A DNA stretch of 55,762 nucleotides from assembly GCA_020846655.1 (NCBI GenBank), contig JADLDL010000118.1:1-55762 (forward strand), given 5' to 3'. The notes below the pieces were generated by a model. The model was not told the DNA's origin and made no database searches. It worked only from the letters and a program-made list of their open reading frames with translations. Below are positions 1 to 8,489 of this stretch, one piece after another. Position numbers and translations under genes: made by a program. Source of the DNA: Saprospiraceae bacterium (GTDB lineage Bacteria > Bacteroidota > Bacteroidia > Chitinophagales > Saprospiraceae). The first letter of the stretch is position 1; every line of letters starts with the position of its first letter.

Positions 1-894
1 GAAGGTGTCGAGCAGCGCGCCGGCCGGGCTGATTTTATCGATCCGCAGCGGGTTCGGTCCCATCGAGTTTTTGGTTTCGGAAAAAAAGGCGAAAGTGTTC
101 CCGGCCGCATTCGTATCAAATACGTTTCCGGAAAAATGCGGGAACAAGCGGGCATCCAAGGGGCCATATTTCCATACCTGGTTGCCATTGTGGTCGAAGC
201 GCAACAAGTGTTCCCAATTGATGGTATCCGGGGAGAGATAATAACCCCAGTTGTTGAACACACAACCGCCGTCGGCGGTCGGCACCAGGCTGTTGGGCAG
301 CACATAAGTGACGGCATAATTGTACCAGCCTTTCCACAGCAGGTTGCCATCCGGGGCGTATTTGAACACAAAACCCGTGTCCGGAAGGTTGTTGGGCAAG
401 GGTGCGGCGGCGCCCCGCACAAAGAGTTCGCCGGCATCGTTGCCACGGGCCACGATGACCTGGGCGCTATAGTAGCCGCTGAGCGTTTGGATATTTTCCC
501 ACACGACCGCGCCTGCCGGATCGTAGCGCCGTACGACCACCCGGTTGCTGTCGCTCGTAGCCTGCATATAGCCGCCGGCCGGCAGCAGGTACAAGCCCTC
601 GTAGTAGGGGCTGGAAACATACGGGGTGTACAGGATGCTGTCGCTCAGTGGCAAGCCTTGTGCGTCGGCGTGCAGCCAGTGCAATTGCACGTCGACGCCA
701 AAGTCGGGGTAGGAAACCGCCGTGAGCTGAAAACTGCCGTCGGCCTGTGGGAATACCGATTGGCTGCCGCCCTGGCCCCAGGTAAAAAACGGGTACTGCC
801 GGATAAAACCCTGCGCCCGGCTTTGGAGGGCCGTCAGGCACAGCAGTACGCCAGTAAGGAGAAGTAGTCTTGTGTGTAGTTGCCGGGTGCTCAT
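1..894 (-). CDS. Secreted propeller-like repeat protein, truncated by the window edge
   Basis: An open frame runs from an ATG at 894 down to base 1 without a stop, so 298 residues are visible and the C-terminus lies outside the window. The first 27 residues form a signal peptide (MSTRQLHTR, then a hydrophobic LLLLTGVLLCLTAL run, ending SRAQ). The mature part has repeated short motifs of the kind YDPAGAVVWENI, FKYAPDGNLLWKG and FDHNGNQVWKYG, each pairing a D-x-x-G turn with a following VW or LW, typical of beta-propeller blades in secreted Bacteroidota proteins, which often end in a T9SS sorting domain (not visible here). It is divergent from the gene starting at 976. Exact function is unknown; an extracellular binding or surface role is inferred. 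Confidence 0.75.
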   Translation of the reverse strand, partial: MSTRQLHTRLLLLTGVLLCLTALQSRAQGFIRQYPFFTWGQGGSQSVFPQADGSFQLTAVSYPDFGVDVQLHWLHADAQGLPLSDSILYTPYVSSPYYEGLYLLPAGGYMQATSDSNRVVVRRYDPAGAVVWENIQTLSGYYSAQVIVARGNDAGELFVRGAAAPLPNNLPDTGFVFKYAPDGNLLWKGWYNYAVTYVLPNSLVPTADGGCVFNNWGYYLSPDTINWEHLLRFDHNGNQVWKYGPLDARLFPHFSGNVFDTNAAGNTFAFFSETKNSMGPNPLRIDKISPAGALLDTF

Positions 895-951
895 GGTTGA
901 TATTTTTTGACAAAAATGGGGGAAAGCGCCATAGCATTTCTGCTACACTTT

Positions 952-959
952 TATATTTG
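952..959 (+). promoter_or_regulatory. Bacteroidota -7 box (TATATTTG)
   Basis: TATATTTG fits the TAnnTTTG -7 element of the Bacteroidota primary sigma factor and sits 16 bases before the ATG at 976. No convincing -33 element was seen. It would give a very short leader for the downstream gene. Confidence 0.5.
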
Positions 960-975
960 AATCAAAAAACAAAAC

Positions 976-2379
976 ATGCAGGACACTTTGGCCTTTTCGC
1001 TGTTTTCTTCTCTACAATCAAAAGAAGTTGTCCGTTTTGGCAAGTTTTTAAACTCTCCGTATTTTAATCGGCGCAAAGATGTACTCGATTTGTATTCTAT
1101 TTTTACCCATCAATCAAAAAAAGGCACCTGGGACCTGGAGCGCGAAAAACTATGGCATCTGCTGTTTCCCGACCAAAAGTACGAACGAACGGCCCTGAAC
1201 TACCTGCTCAACTTCTTTGCCGAGCGTCTGGAGCAGTTTTTGGCCTTCGAGGAATTTCTGGCCGATCATTTTCAAAACCACCTGTTGCGCTGCCGCGCCT
1301 TCCGCCGGCGGGGCTTGCTGGGGCATTTTGACGCCAATGCCCGCGAACTGGCCCAACGCCACCAGGCGGCGCCCTACCGCAACGCCGGCTGGTGGTTGTT
1401 TGAGTACCAGTTGCAAAACGAAATCTTCGCCCGGCAGGCCGCCCGGCGGCGCGGTGGCGGCACCAACCTGGCGCAGACTACCGAAGCGCTGGCCAATTTT
1501 TTTCTGCTGGAAAACATCCGCTGGGCTGCCACCTCGCGGGCGCAGGCCTCCCTGTCGCGTGAAGCGCCGGCCCCCATTCCACTGGCGGAAGAAGCCCTGC
1601 GCCTGGCCGCCGATACCCCGGCCGCACTCAACCCCGCCCTGGCCCTGGTGCACACCGGTTTGCAGGCCCTCAACCAGCCCGACGACGAATCCTGTTTCCT
1701 GCAATTGAAAGAGCTGCTCCAACGCCACGTGGGGCTGTTTCCGCCGGCGGAAGCGCGGGATTTGTACATGACGGCTGTCAATTTCGCCATCCGTCGCCAC
1801 AACCGGGGCGAGCGCCGCTACACCCGCGAGGCCTTCGACCTGTACCGCGAAGCCCTCGACAAAGGCATCCTGCCCGAAAACGGGCTCCTGCCGGCCTACA
1901 CGTTTATCAACATCCTCAACCTGGCCCAACTGCTCGGCGAGCACGAGTGGAGCCGGCGTTTTCTCGACGAAGGCCGCGCGCTGTTGGCGCCCGCCGAGCG
2001 CGACAATACCCACCGCTACGGCCTGGCCGGCTACCATGTCCGCCGCTCCGAGTACGAGCCGGTGCTCACCCTGCTGCGCGAGGTGGAATTTTCCGACGTG
2101 TTTATCCAACTGGATTCCCGCAAAATGCTGTTGCGCAGTTATTTCGAATTGGGCGAATGGCCAGCCCTGGCTAGTCTGCTCGATAGTTTTCACGCGTTTT
2201 TGCGGCGCCAAAAAGGCCTGGGCTACCACCGCGACAGTTACCTCAACCTCATCAAATTCACCCAAAAACTCATGAAAACCATCGGCAAACGCCCGGCCGT
2301 ACGCAAACGGCTGGCGGCTCAAATCGGGGCGGCAGTAGCGGTGGCCGAGCGGGAGTGGTTGCTGGAGAAATGTGGCTGA
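976..2379 (+). CDS. Large alpha-helical conserved hypothetical protein
   Basis: This 467-residue protein has no signal peptide or membrane segment and appears almost entirely helical. Leu/Ala/Arg-rich helices occur in pairs, for example LNPALALVHTGLQALNQ and YTFINILNLAQLLGEHEW, suggesting a TPR-like helical-repeat scaffold in the cytoplasm. The N-terminus carries a characteristic FSSLQSKEVVRFGKFLNSPYF stretch. I know no catalytic family that it matches. The ATG at 976 directly follows a good -7 box. A 17-codon remnant closely matching its C-terminus lies at 4950-5000, so the genome probably holds or held paralogues. Function unknown. Confidence 0.8.
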   Translation: MQDTLAFSLFSSLQSKEVVRFGKFLNSPYFNRRKDVLDLYSIFTHQSKKGTWDLEREKLWHLLFPDQKYERTALNYLLNFFAERLEQFLAFEEFLADHFQNHLLRCRAFRRRGLLGHFDANARELAQRHQAAPYRNAGWWLFEYQLQNEIFARQAARRRGGGTNLAQTTEALANFFLLENIRWAATSRAQASLSREAPAPIPLAEEALRLAADTPAALNPALALVHTGLQALNQPDDESCFLQLKELLQRHVGLFPPAEARDLYMTAVNFAIRRHNRGERRYTREAFDLYREALDKGILPENGLLPAYTFINILNLAQLLGEHEWSRRFLDEGRALLAPAERDNTHRYGLAGYHVRRSEYEPVLTLLREVEFSDVFIQLDSRKMLLRSYFELGEWPALASLLDSFHAFLRRQKGLGYHRDSYLNLIKFTQKLMKTIGKRPAVRKRLAAQIGAAVAVAEREWLLEKCG

Positions 2380-2390
2380 AAGCCGGGCCC

Positions 2391-3290
2391 TCAGGAAGAG
2401 AACGGGTCAAACTGTGACGGTGGAGCCCCTGTGTATTTTTTAAACGCCTTACTAAACGAAAAAACATCGGCAAACCCGGTATGGAGGGCAATCTCCGAGA
2501 GGGAGGAATGGCCCTGCTGCAAGCAGGTTTTTGCCAGATCGATGCGTTTTTTGAGCACGTACTGGTAGGGGCTAATGTGGTACACTGCTTTGAACAGGCG
2601 AAAAAAATGGTACTCGGCCATGCCGGCCGATTTAGCAGCCTTGGCCACATGGAAGGATTCAGAAAAATGCTCGTCGAGGTACAGTTTGCCCAGCGTTACT
2701 TTGCGGTACAACTCTATTTTGGTGGGCCGTTTCAGGGTTTTAATGTCCTTCAATTGCTGCAACACTTCTCCGGTTTCCTGCACCAGCAAGGTAGCCATCT
2801 GCCAGAAAAACTCGTCTGTAACCTGCTGATGCCCCAATGGCCTGGTTTTCGCCTGCGCTCCGAGCCCTTGAAGTTGGCGGCCGAGAGCCGTTTCGCCGGC
2901 ATGGCGAAGGAGCACCGGATGGTCGGCACTTTGATAAGCGGTAGCCAACGAGAGGTCGGGATGCGCCGTGTCGGGCCGCAAATGGCTGGCCACCACCTGA
3001 GCCAGCAAGCGCGGGTCCAGGTCGATACAAATCCCCCAAACAGGCGTCTTCGACTCGATATCGACCCTGCCTTCGGCGAAATGGTTCCCGACCAGGTAGC
3101 GGCCCGGGCCGACCTCGTAAGACATGCCCCCCAGCGTGTAGGTTTCCACCCCTGCGGCCACATAGCGAATCCCAATATTCCGGAACCGCAGGTGGCAATG
3201 GAGCGAATACAGGCGAGAGGTATCGATGACGTTGAAATGCTGCATTTGGGCGTGGTAGAGCGGCCGTTTGGAAGGTGTCTCAGGAGACAT
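2391..3290 (-). CDS. AraC-family transcriptional regulator
   Basis: The 299-residue protein ends in an AraC/XylS double helix-turn-helix (about residues 205-297). The first HTH is around SFHVAKAAKSAGMAEYHFFR and the second around SSLSEIALHTGFADVFSFSK, followed by the usual FKKYTGAPPSQF tail. The roughly 190 residues before it form a cupin-like sensing domain (YTLGGMSYEVGPGRYLVGNH), as in AraC regulators that bind small ligands. The frame opens as far as 3404 from a GTG, but the ATG at 3290 (MSPETPSKRP) is the better start because the upstream part is Arg/Trp-rich and overlaps the intergenic space. It lies downstream of, and co-directional with, the serine hydrolase gene, which it may control. 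Ligand unknown. Confidence 0.88.
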   Translation of the reverse strand: MSPETPSKRPLYHAQMQHFNVIDTSRLYSLHCHLRFRNIGIRYVAAGVETYTLGGMSYEVGPGRYLVGNHFAEGRVDIESKTPVWGICIDLDPRLLAQVVASHLRPDTAHPDLSLATAYQSADHPVLLRHAGETALGRQLQGLGAQAKTRPLGHQQVTDEFFWQMATLLVQETGEVLQQLKDIKTLKRPTKIELYRKVTLGKLYLDEHFSESFHVAKAAKSAGMAEYHFFRLFKAVYHISPYQYVLKKRIDLAKTCLQQGHSSLSEIALHTGFADVFSFSKAFKKYTGAPPSQFDPFSS

Positions 3291-3404
3291 CCATCTGTGC
3301 CACGGTAAAGATTTGCCCACCAAACGGATACACCAGCCGGCAAATAGACCAATGGCATGCCTGCGGCCAGCAACAGCCGGGAGCCGCCCGTGTACGCGGC
3401 ACAC

Positions 3405-4832
3405 TCATTCCAGCACCACCCGCACCGGCGCCGAGGCATACCGTTCGCCGCTCAGCCGCAAAACATACACGCCGGCTTGCAGTCTGGCCGGGAGAGCCAC
3501 CACGGTCTCGCCGCTTACTGAGGCGGGGTCTGCCCAGGGCTGGCGCAGCGCTACCCTACCCTGCGCATCCAGCAGTTCGAGCACAAGCGGCTCCGTTGCC
3601 AGCCCTTCGGCGCCGAGGCGGATGTGGATCCGGTCCTGCGCCGGGTTGGGCCAAACCTCAAGGGCAGAAGCGGCGGCCGGCTCCGGCGCATCCAGCGCGG
3701 CGCACCAGGGGCGCGCGGCCTGGTACAAGGCCGCTACCACAGGGAGCAGCGTCCAGGAAGAGTATTTGGGTTGCCCGCCCTGGTTGGTACCATCGTTGTT
3801 GAGCACGCTGATGGCCAGGTCGCAGTCCGGGAAATACCAGGCGCTGGCGGAGTACGCCAGGTCGCCGCCGTGCCCGTAGCAGAGGCTGCCGGCCAGGGTG
3901 TTTTTCATCAGGCCCAGGCCGTATTGGTTGCCTTGGGCGCCCAGGGCGAAAAAAGTGTTTTTGGCTTCGTTCAGGAGCGCCGCGCTCAGGAGGTCGCCGC
4001 GGAGGTAGCGGCGCATCCAATTAGCCAGGTCGGAGGGTGTGGCAAAGAAACCGCCGGCAGCCCCGGCGGCCGAATTCAGCGCTTTGTTGCCCATGTACCA
4101 GGTATGGGCGTCGTCTGTGATGCCATCGCCGTTCAGGTCGATCCAGGCGTGGGCCACCGGCCCGGGTAGCGGTTCGAAGGCAGGGATCGCGAAGGATTTG
4201 AGTTCCAGGGGAGTAAAAAAACGCTCCCGGTAAACGGTGTAAAACGGTTTTCCTTCTATCCGTTCGATCACCATGCCCAGCAGCCAGAAGTTGGGGTTGG
4301 AATAGTCCCAGGCGCCGCCGGGCGGGTCATTAGGGGGCTGGTTGTACAGGCGGAGCAGGTCTTCGGCCTGCCAGACCTTTCCGGGGTTGAGGGCAAAGGC
4401 TTGGTTCAGCGCAGGATTATACAACACGTCGAAAATGCCGCTGCGGTGTTGCAGTAATTGCCGGATCGTGATGTTGGGATTGATGTTGGGGATGGTGTCG
4501 ACGTATTGATACAAACTGTCGTCGAGGCTGAGTTTGCCCTCTTCGACCAATTGAAGGATACAGGCCGCTGTGATCGGTTTGGTGACACTCCCGATCAGGT
4601 AGGCATGCTGAACAGTCACCTGTGTAGCCGGGGATACAGAATTGACCCCTGTGGCGCGCGCCCAGGTATATTGCGGGAACGCAATGGCGGCGCTCAGGCT
4701 TTTGTTGCCCAGTTTGGTGCGCATGGAATCGAGGGTCTTATCGAGCGCAGTTTTCAGGTCGGCGGGGAGCTGGGCCGGCAGCAGGCCGGCGCGGAGCAGC
4801 AGGATCAGGACAAGGAAGGTGCAGTTGCGCAT
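3405..4832 (-). CDS. Secreted serine hydrolase (beta-lactamase/DD-peptidase fold) with T9SS sorting domain
   Basis: This 475-residue protein starts at MRNCTFLVLILLL, a signal peptide ending near LLPAQ; the frame is open 20 codons further but without a signal. It belongs to the class C beta-lactamase/D-alanyl-D-alanine carboxypeptidase family. The SxxK nucleophile motif is S82-V-T-K85 (LIGSVTKPIT), the YxN motif is Y177-S-N (WDYSNPNFW), and the third motif is H321-G-G (GHGGDLAYS), typical of penicillin-binding-type esterases. The last roughly 85 residues, from LEVWPNPAQDRI to SAPVRVVLE, form a type A T9SS C-terminal sorting domain, so the enzyme should be exported through the outer membrane and probably surface-anchored. 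Substrate unknown (peptide, ester or beta-lactam). Confidence 0.9.
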   Translation of the reverse strand: MRNCTFLVLILLLRAGLLPAQLPADLKTALDKTLDSMRTKLGNKSLSAAIAFPQYTWARATGVNSVSPATQVTVQHAYLIGSVTKPITAACILQLVEEGKLSLDDSLYQYVDTIPNINPNITIRQLLQHRSGIFDVLYNPALNQAFALNPGKVWQAEDLLRLYNQPPNDPPGGAWDYSNPNFWLLGMVIERIEGKPFYTVYRERFFTPLELKSFAIPAFEPLPGPVAHAWIDLNGDGITDDAHTWYMGNKALNSAAGAAGGFFATPSDLANWMRRYLRGDLLSAALLNEAKNTFFALGAQGNQYGLGLMKNTLAGSLCYGHGGDLAYSASAWYFPDCDLAISVLNNDGTNQGGQPKYSSWTLLPVVAALYQAARPWCAALDAPEPAAASALEVWPNPAQDRIHIRLGAEGLATEPLVLELLDAQGRVALRQPWADPASVSGETVVALPARLQAGVYVLRLSGERYASAPVRVVLE

Positions 4833-4949
4833 AGGAGATGGATTTGATGCCAACGCAAAACTGCGGGCGGGCGCGGCTGCGGCGTTTGTCAATTCCTGCT
4901 TATTTTAGCAAGGGCACAGCATGGACTCCAGGTTTCTTTCGCGATTTGT

Positions 4950-5000
4950 CGGGCAGTAGCGGTAATCGAGCGTAAATGGTTGTTGGAGAAATATGACTGA
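4950..5000 (+). pseudogene. Remnant of the 3' end of a paralogue of the 976-2379 gene
   Basis: Seventeen codons including the stop read RAVAVIERKWLLEKYD, against AAVAVAEREWLLEKCG at the end of the gene at 976-2379. At the DNA level 40 of 51 positions match 2329-2379. Similarity continues about ten bases past the stop (aggccggc against aagccggg) and fades upstream of 4950. No open frame leads into it, so it is a decayed fragment. It sits just upstream of the serine hydrolase start, so the AraC and hydrolase genes are bracketed by two copies of this 3' end. Confidence 0.75.
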
Positions 5001-5059
5001 AGGCCGGCACGAGGTAGACAGGCACATTGATCAGCCCAATTATTTTGCAGCCTATCAGT

Positions 5060-5701
5060 CTAATTGAGGGTAGAAACACACCATTCTTGCAGTCGATTTA
5101 CCATTTTTTTCAGGCTATAAGAATTGGAAAGGGCTTCCTGTACATTCCAATATTGGTCAATGAAGGGCAATAATGCCGAATTATACTCACTGCTTTTTGA
5201 TGTCGAATCTAATGGGGTAAGTTGGCGTTTAATCTCTGTTTTGGGGGAAATCATCGCTAATTCGCGCATTAGATATAGGCTGGTTTTATATTGAGTTCGG
5301 ATCTCAAGATTATGCGGTTCTCGTCTACGCAATGAGGATGCTTCTGGAATTTTCGCCACATCAATCCCCAGAAAGGCTGCAAAACCAGATCGGTCCGCTA
5401 ACAACCAACTTTCCGCCTCATCCACTGCAAAACGAAACATGAAATTAGGATGCCTTGGTTGATTGTCGAGCCAAGTAGTTTGTTCTGCAACCGGGCAATT
5501 GCTGTTATCCAGATCTGCTAACAAAATGACGGGCAAAGTAGCAGCCAGCCTATTGTAGTTAGGGGTCAATTTTTTGACTTCACTGCCCCTTACCGGGTCT
5601 TCCCGAATGATATTAAAACCACCTGGACAGGTATCCTGCAACAACTTTTTGATGACCTGTCTTGTGACAGGGTCTTCCCCCACGATGATGACGTCCTTCA
5701 T
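5060..5701 (-). CDS. TOPRIM-like protein, partner of the adjacent AAA ATPase (candidate nuclease effector)
   Basis: A 213-residue protein that appears to be a TOPRIM domain of the OLD/RloB/DUF4276 kind. An acidic residue follows the first strand (VIIVGED, E9), a D-x-D pair follows a hydrophobic strand (VILLADLDNS, D63 and D65), and a further acidic stretch VDEAESWLLAD lies at about 93-103. In TOPRIM nucleases these acids bind the catalytic metals. It starts two bases after the ATPase stop codon, so the two are cotranscribed and probably translationally coupled. ATPase plus TOPRIM pairs occur in phage defence (Gabija GajA as a fusion, PARIS AriA/AriB and split OLD systems as pairs). I cannot place it in one named system. 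The DNA is clearly AT-richer than its neighbours. Confidence 0.7.
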   Translation of the reverse strand: MKDVIIVGEDPVTRQVIKKLLQDTCPGGFNIIREDPVRGSEVKKLTPNYNRLAATLPVILLADLDNSNCPVAEQTTWLDNQPRHPNFMFRFAVDEAESWLLADRSGFAAFLGIDVAKIPEASSLRRREPHNLEIRTQYKTSLYLMRELAMISPKTEIKRQLTPLDSTSKSSEYNSALLPFIDQYWNVQEALSNSYSLKKMVNRLQEWCVSTLN

Positions 5702-5703
5702 GG

Positions 5704-6888
5704 TTAGTCAAAAAGATTTAATTGGGTAATTTTTTTAATTTCCTTTGGTGCAGTGAGCGGAGTAATGGCCTCCGCAGGGGTGAACCCAGCATCCAGGTAG
5801 TTTTTAACCAACTCAATGGAATCAGCAGGCTTTACCGTTGTCCCTTCCGGGCCGGTTTCAAGCACCAACACCTCTTTGGGACTAATCGTCAGTGTGTTGA
5901 GCAAATCATAACTGTGAGTTGTGATGACCACTTGTCTCGTTCCATTTTTCCGCCGTTGCATTTTGCTGATAAATTCAGGCAATTGTTTCACTATTTCGGC
6001 ATGGAGATACAGTTCGGGTTCTTCTAAAAGAATGGTTTCTTTTCCATCAAGTAAAGCCCACATGAAGCCAATAAGTCGAAGTGTTCCATCGGAAAACTGG
6101 CGTTCCGTTTGTTTGGCACCAGATGGGCGCCAATGCTTGTATCGGGCCTCCAAGTGAGGGATGCCAGATGGATCATCTTTTTTTTCCAGAAATGTCAGTT
6201 CTGAAAGTTGTGGAACTGCGATCTGGAGAACTTCGCTGATTCTTCGCAAATATGAATCCCTGGTTTTTTTCGGAGTAACTGCAATTCTTTCCAGCAGGTT
6301 ACGGCCGTAAAAATCCTCCTTGTTCGCCGCCAAAAAATAAGACTCGGCATCCCGAACAAGTTGAGGTATCAAGTGTAAGTATTGGATGTCTCGAAGGAAA
6401 AAGTATACTTCTCTGAATTTCGCATTGGAATTGATTTGTTCCAGATACGTAAACTTTCTGGTCTCATTGTCCTCTGCACCTTTTCCGTTTCGTTCCAATA
6501 CCCAAGCATTATTCTCATGGCTCCAAACCTTTTCTTCTACAACAATCGCTTCATTTTTAATAAAACCACCTCCTGTATGTTTGAATGTAAGCAAATATTT
6601 CCATTTCGGGACCTCGGCAGTAGCACCATCTCCGAGGTGAATTTCAATCGAAATATCCGATTCAGCCCTGGCAGAAAGGCATCGCAACTTTGATACACCT
6701 CCCCTTTCTTCTACAGCATATTGCAAACCACCGGCTTGTTTAACCAAATCGCGCAAAAATCGAAATACATCTAACAAGTTGGATTTTCCGGAGGCATTAG
6801 CACCAACAATAAAATTGCGGGTAGCCAGTTGAAAATCTGCCTTTTGGAAATTTTTCCAATTTTTCAATATCAAGCGCTGAATGATCAT
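5704..6888 (-). CDS. AAA_21/OLD-type ATPase of a putative defence pair
   Basis: This 394-residue SMC/ABC-like ATPase begins MIIQRLILKNWKNF, the usual start of RecF/OLD-type proteins. Walker A is GANASGKSN (29-37), the ABC-like signature is about QFSDGTLRL (264-272), Walker B is ETILLEEPELYLH (284-296), and the switch histidine lies in ITTHS (322-326). The central part (about 90-230) is the insertion between the two ATPase halves and probably holds sensing or dimerisation surfaces. It is followed at two bases by a TOPRIM-like gene, so ATP binding or hydrolysis may gate a nuclease. A minus-strand TACCTTTG box lies at 6961-6968. Base composition differs from the flanks, suggesting horizontal transfer. 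A role in phage or plasmid defence is inference. Confidence 0.85.
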   Translation of the reverse strand: MIIQRLILKNWKNFQKADFQLATRNFIVGANASGKSNLLDVFRFLRDLVKQAGGLQYAVEERGGVSKLRCLSARAESDISIEIHLGDGATAEVPKWKYLLTFKHTGGGFIKNEAIVVEEKVWSHENNAWVLERNGKGAEDNETRKFTYLEQINSNAKFREVYFFLRDIQYLHLIPQLVRDAESYFLAANKEDFYGRNLLERIAVTPKKTRDSYLRRISEVLQIAVPQLSELTFLEKKDDPSGIPHLEARYKHWRPSGAKQTERQFSDGTLRLIGFMWALLDGKETILLEEPELYLHAEIVKQLPEFISKMQRRKNGTRQVVITTHSYDLLNTLTISPKEVLVLETGPEGTTVKPADSIELVKNYLDAGFTPAEAITPLTAPKEIKKITQLNLFD

Positions 6889-6960
6889 GTTGCTATTTGA
6901 TTTAAATCTGATTTTCAGGGTTTTATCAAGAAATGAATCTAAATACTACCAAATTTATCT

Positions 6961-6968
6961 CAAAGGTA
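6961..6968 (-). promoter_or_regulatory. -7 box (TACCTTTG) for the ATPase-TOPRIM pair
   Basis: Read on the minus strand, the bases give TACCTTTG, a full match to TAnnTTTG, 72 bases upstream of the ATPase start codon. The -33 region is not clear. Confidence 0.45.
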
Positions 6969-7010
6969 ATTGTTTTAACAGGGTTTAAAAGCAGAAGTCC
7001 CCTTCGTCCC

Positions 7011-8489
7011 TCACTTCCGAAACTCCGCCTCCCGCCCTGCCACGATCTCCAGTTGCGGCACTCCGTTGTCGGCCCGCATCCGGAGAAACTCCGGCAGCCG
7101 GAACCGCGCCGGATCGATCCGCCGGCCGGCATCTACGTTTTCCGCCAGGAGATAGGCTGCCTCTTCAGCGCCCAGGTAGTCGGCCAGGGTCTCCGCCAGA
7201 AACTCAAAGTGCTCGATCAGGTCGCGGTGTTTGCCGTGGGTATAGTCGAGCAGGTCCAGCATGAAGTCGTGCAGGGTTTGGCTGTTGTTGGTTTTTTGCC
7301 GGATAGCGGTATCCAGGTACAGGGCCAGGATACAGCCCCGGCGGTAGGGCACGTTTTCGTAGCGTTCGTTGCTAAAATAATCGCGCTCCAGGATGAGGTT
7401 GGGCACCTCTCCGTTGGGGTCGCTGTAGTGCGCCGCCAAAAATTCGCGGTTGAGTTTCTGCAAAAATTCGTCGGTCGTCAGAAAACCGGCCTGCCAGCGG
7501 CTGCGCAAGGCATAATAGTCGGTAAACCCTTCGGTGAGCCAGCGCAGGCTCGCCGTGGCATCCGGCACGCCGGTATTGATTTGGCCCCCGATCCAGTTGT
7601 GCGTCATTTCATGGTTGAACAGATCAACGAGCGGGTCGAGCAGGCAATCTTCGCTGGCATACACCGAAAAGGACTGATGCCCGCCAAAGCCCAGACACTG
7701 GCCCGTGCGGGCATTGCCCACAAGATGGCCGCGCTGGGGCAGCACAAACGGAATCATGGTCACGGAGTAAAAGGGAATATCCGTATCGTCCCAGGTGCTG
7801 CGTTGCGTGGCGATTGTTTTTTTAATCAGCTCAAACAAGGTTTCATCCTCGAAAAGCCATTTGCCGCGCAGGGCAAAGGCAACGGGTTTGCCCAGGACTT
7901 CTCCCTGCAAAATCCGGAAATCGCCGGCCACCCAGGTACTGCGCTGCCAGTCGAGGGTGGTCAGGTGAAACCGTTGTTCCGTTTGGCCGCTGGAAAAACT
8001 GTTTTGGAAGGTCCAGCCCTCCGGGATGTTCAGCCAGCGCACAGTCACCTCGTAGGAGCGGTAGTGCCTGGGTGTGAGGAACAAACAGTCGCCGGGCACA
8101 TGAATGTAGTCGCGCAGGAGAATGGGGCCGCAGGAGGTTTCCACCGTGACCTGCTCGCCGGAAAAATTCTGGATGACATCGTAGTGCAAGGTCACCGGTT
8201 TGCCGCCCCGGCTGATGACGAGCACATGGGTGGAATCTTCGCGCACATAGCGGCCGCCGTCGGCGCTGAAATTGCGAAAACAGCGGTACAGGTTGTTCGT
8301 CCAGTTGATCGAAGCGGGGAGGGTAAAGCGGCTGGTGTCGGTGGCTGACGGGAAAAATTGGACAGAAACCGTCAGTTTCAGTTTGCCGCCGGCGGTGGAT
8401 TTTTCAACCTTGATGTCGTAGTTCAAGGGCTGGGCCGCCAACAAGGCAGGCCAAACAGCCAGGACAAGCAGAGCGATAAAGGGACGCAT
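7011..8489 (-). CDS. Secreted zinc metallopeptidase, M61/M1-like
   Basis: A 492-residue exported protein starting MRPFIALLVLAVWPALLAAQ, a clear signal peptide; the frame runs further upstream only through intergenic repeat sequence. The gluzincin motif HEMTHNW (H293, E294, H297) is followed by WLTEGFTDYYA with the third zinc ligand at about E320, the arrangement of M61 glycyl aminopeptidase-like and M1 enzymes. The N-terminal 200 residues are beta-rich, as expected of the family's N-terminal domain. A PDZ domain, common in M61, is not evident. It probably trims peptides in the periplasm or outside the cell. It is co-directional with gatB, but a 301-base gap with repeats separates them. Confidence 0.82.
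   Translation of the reverse strand: MRPFIALLVLAVWPALLAAQPLNYDIKVEKSTAGGKLKLTVSVQFFPSATDTSRFTLPASINWTNNLYRCFRNFSADGGRYVREDSTHVLVISRGGKPVTLHYDVIQNFSGEQVTVETSCGPILLRDYIHVPGDCLFLTPRHYRSYEVTVRWLNIPEGWTFQNSFSSGQTEQRFHLTTLDWQRSTWVAGDFRILQGEVLGKPVAFALRGKWLFEDETLFELIKKTIATQRSTWDDTDIPFYSVTMIPFVLPQRGHLVGNARTGQCLGFGGHQSFSVYASEDCLLDPLVDLFNHEMTHNWIGGQINTGVPDATASLRWLTEGFTDYYALRSRWQAGFLTTDEFLQKLNREFLAAHYSDPNGEVPNLILERDYFSNERYENVPYRRGCILALYLDTAIRQKTNNSQTLHDFMLDLLDYTHGKHRDLIEHFEFLAETLADYLGAEEAAYLLAENVDAGRRIDPARFRLPEFLRMRADNGVPQLEIVAGREAEFRK

Noticed and set aside
6933-8348. Long plus-strand open frame opposite the metallopeptidase
   Set aside because: Shadow of the peptidase gene; no recognisable domain, and the real gene has a signal peptide and zinc motif.
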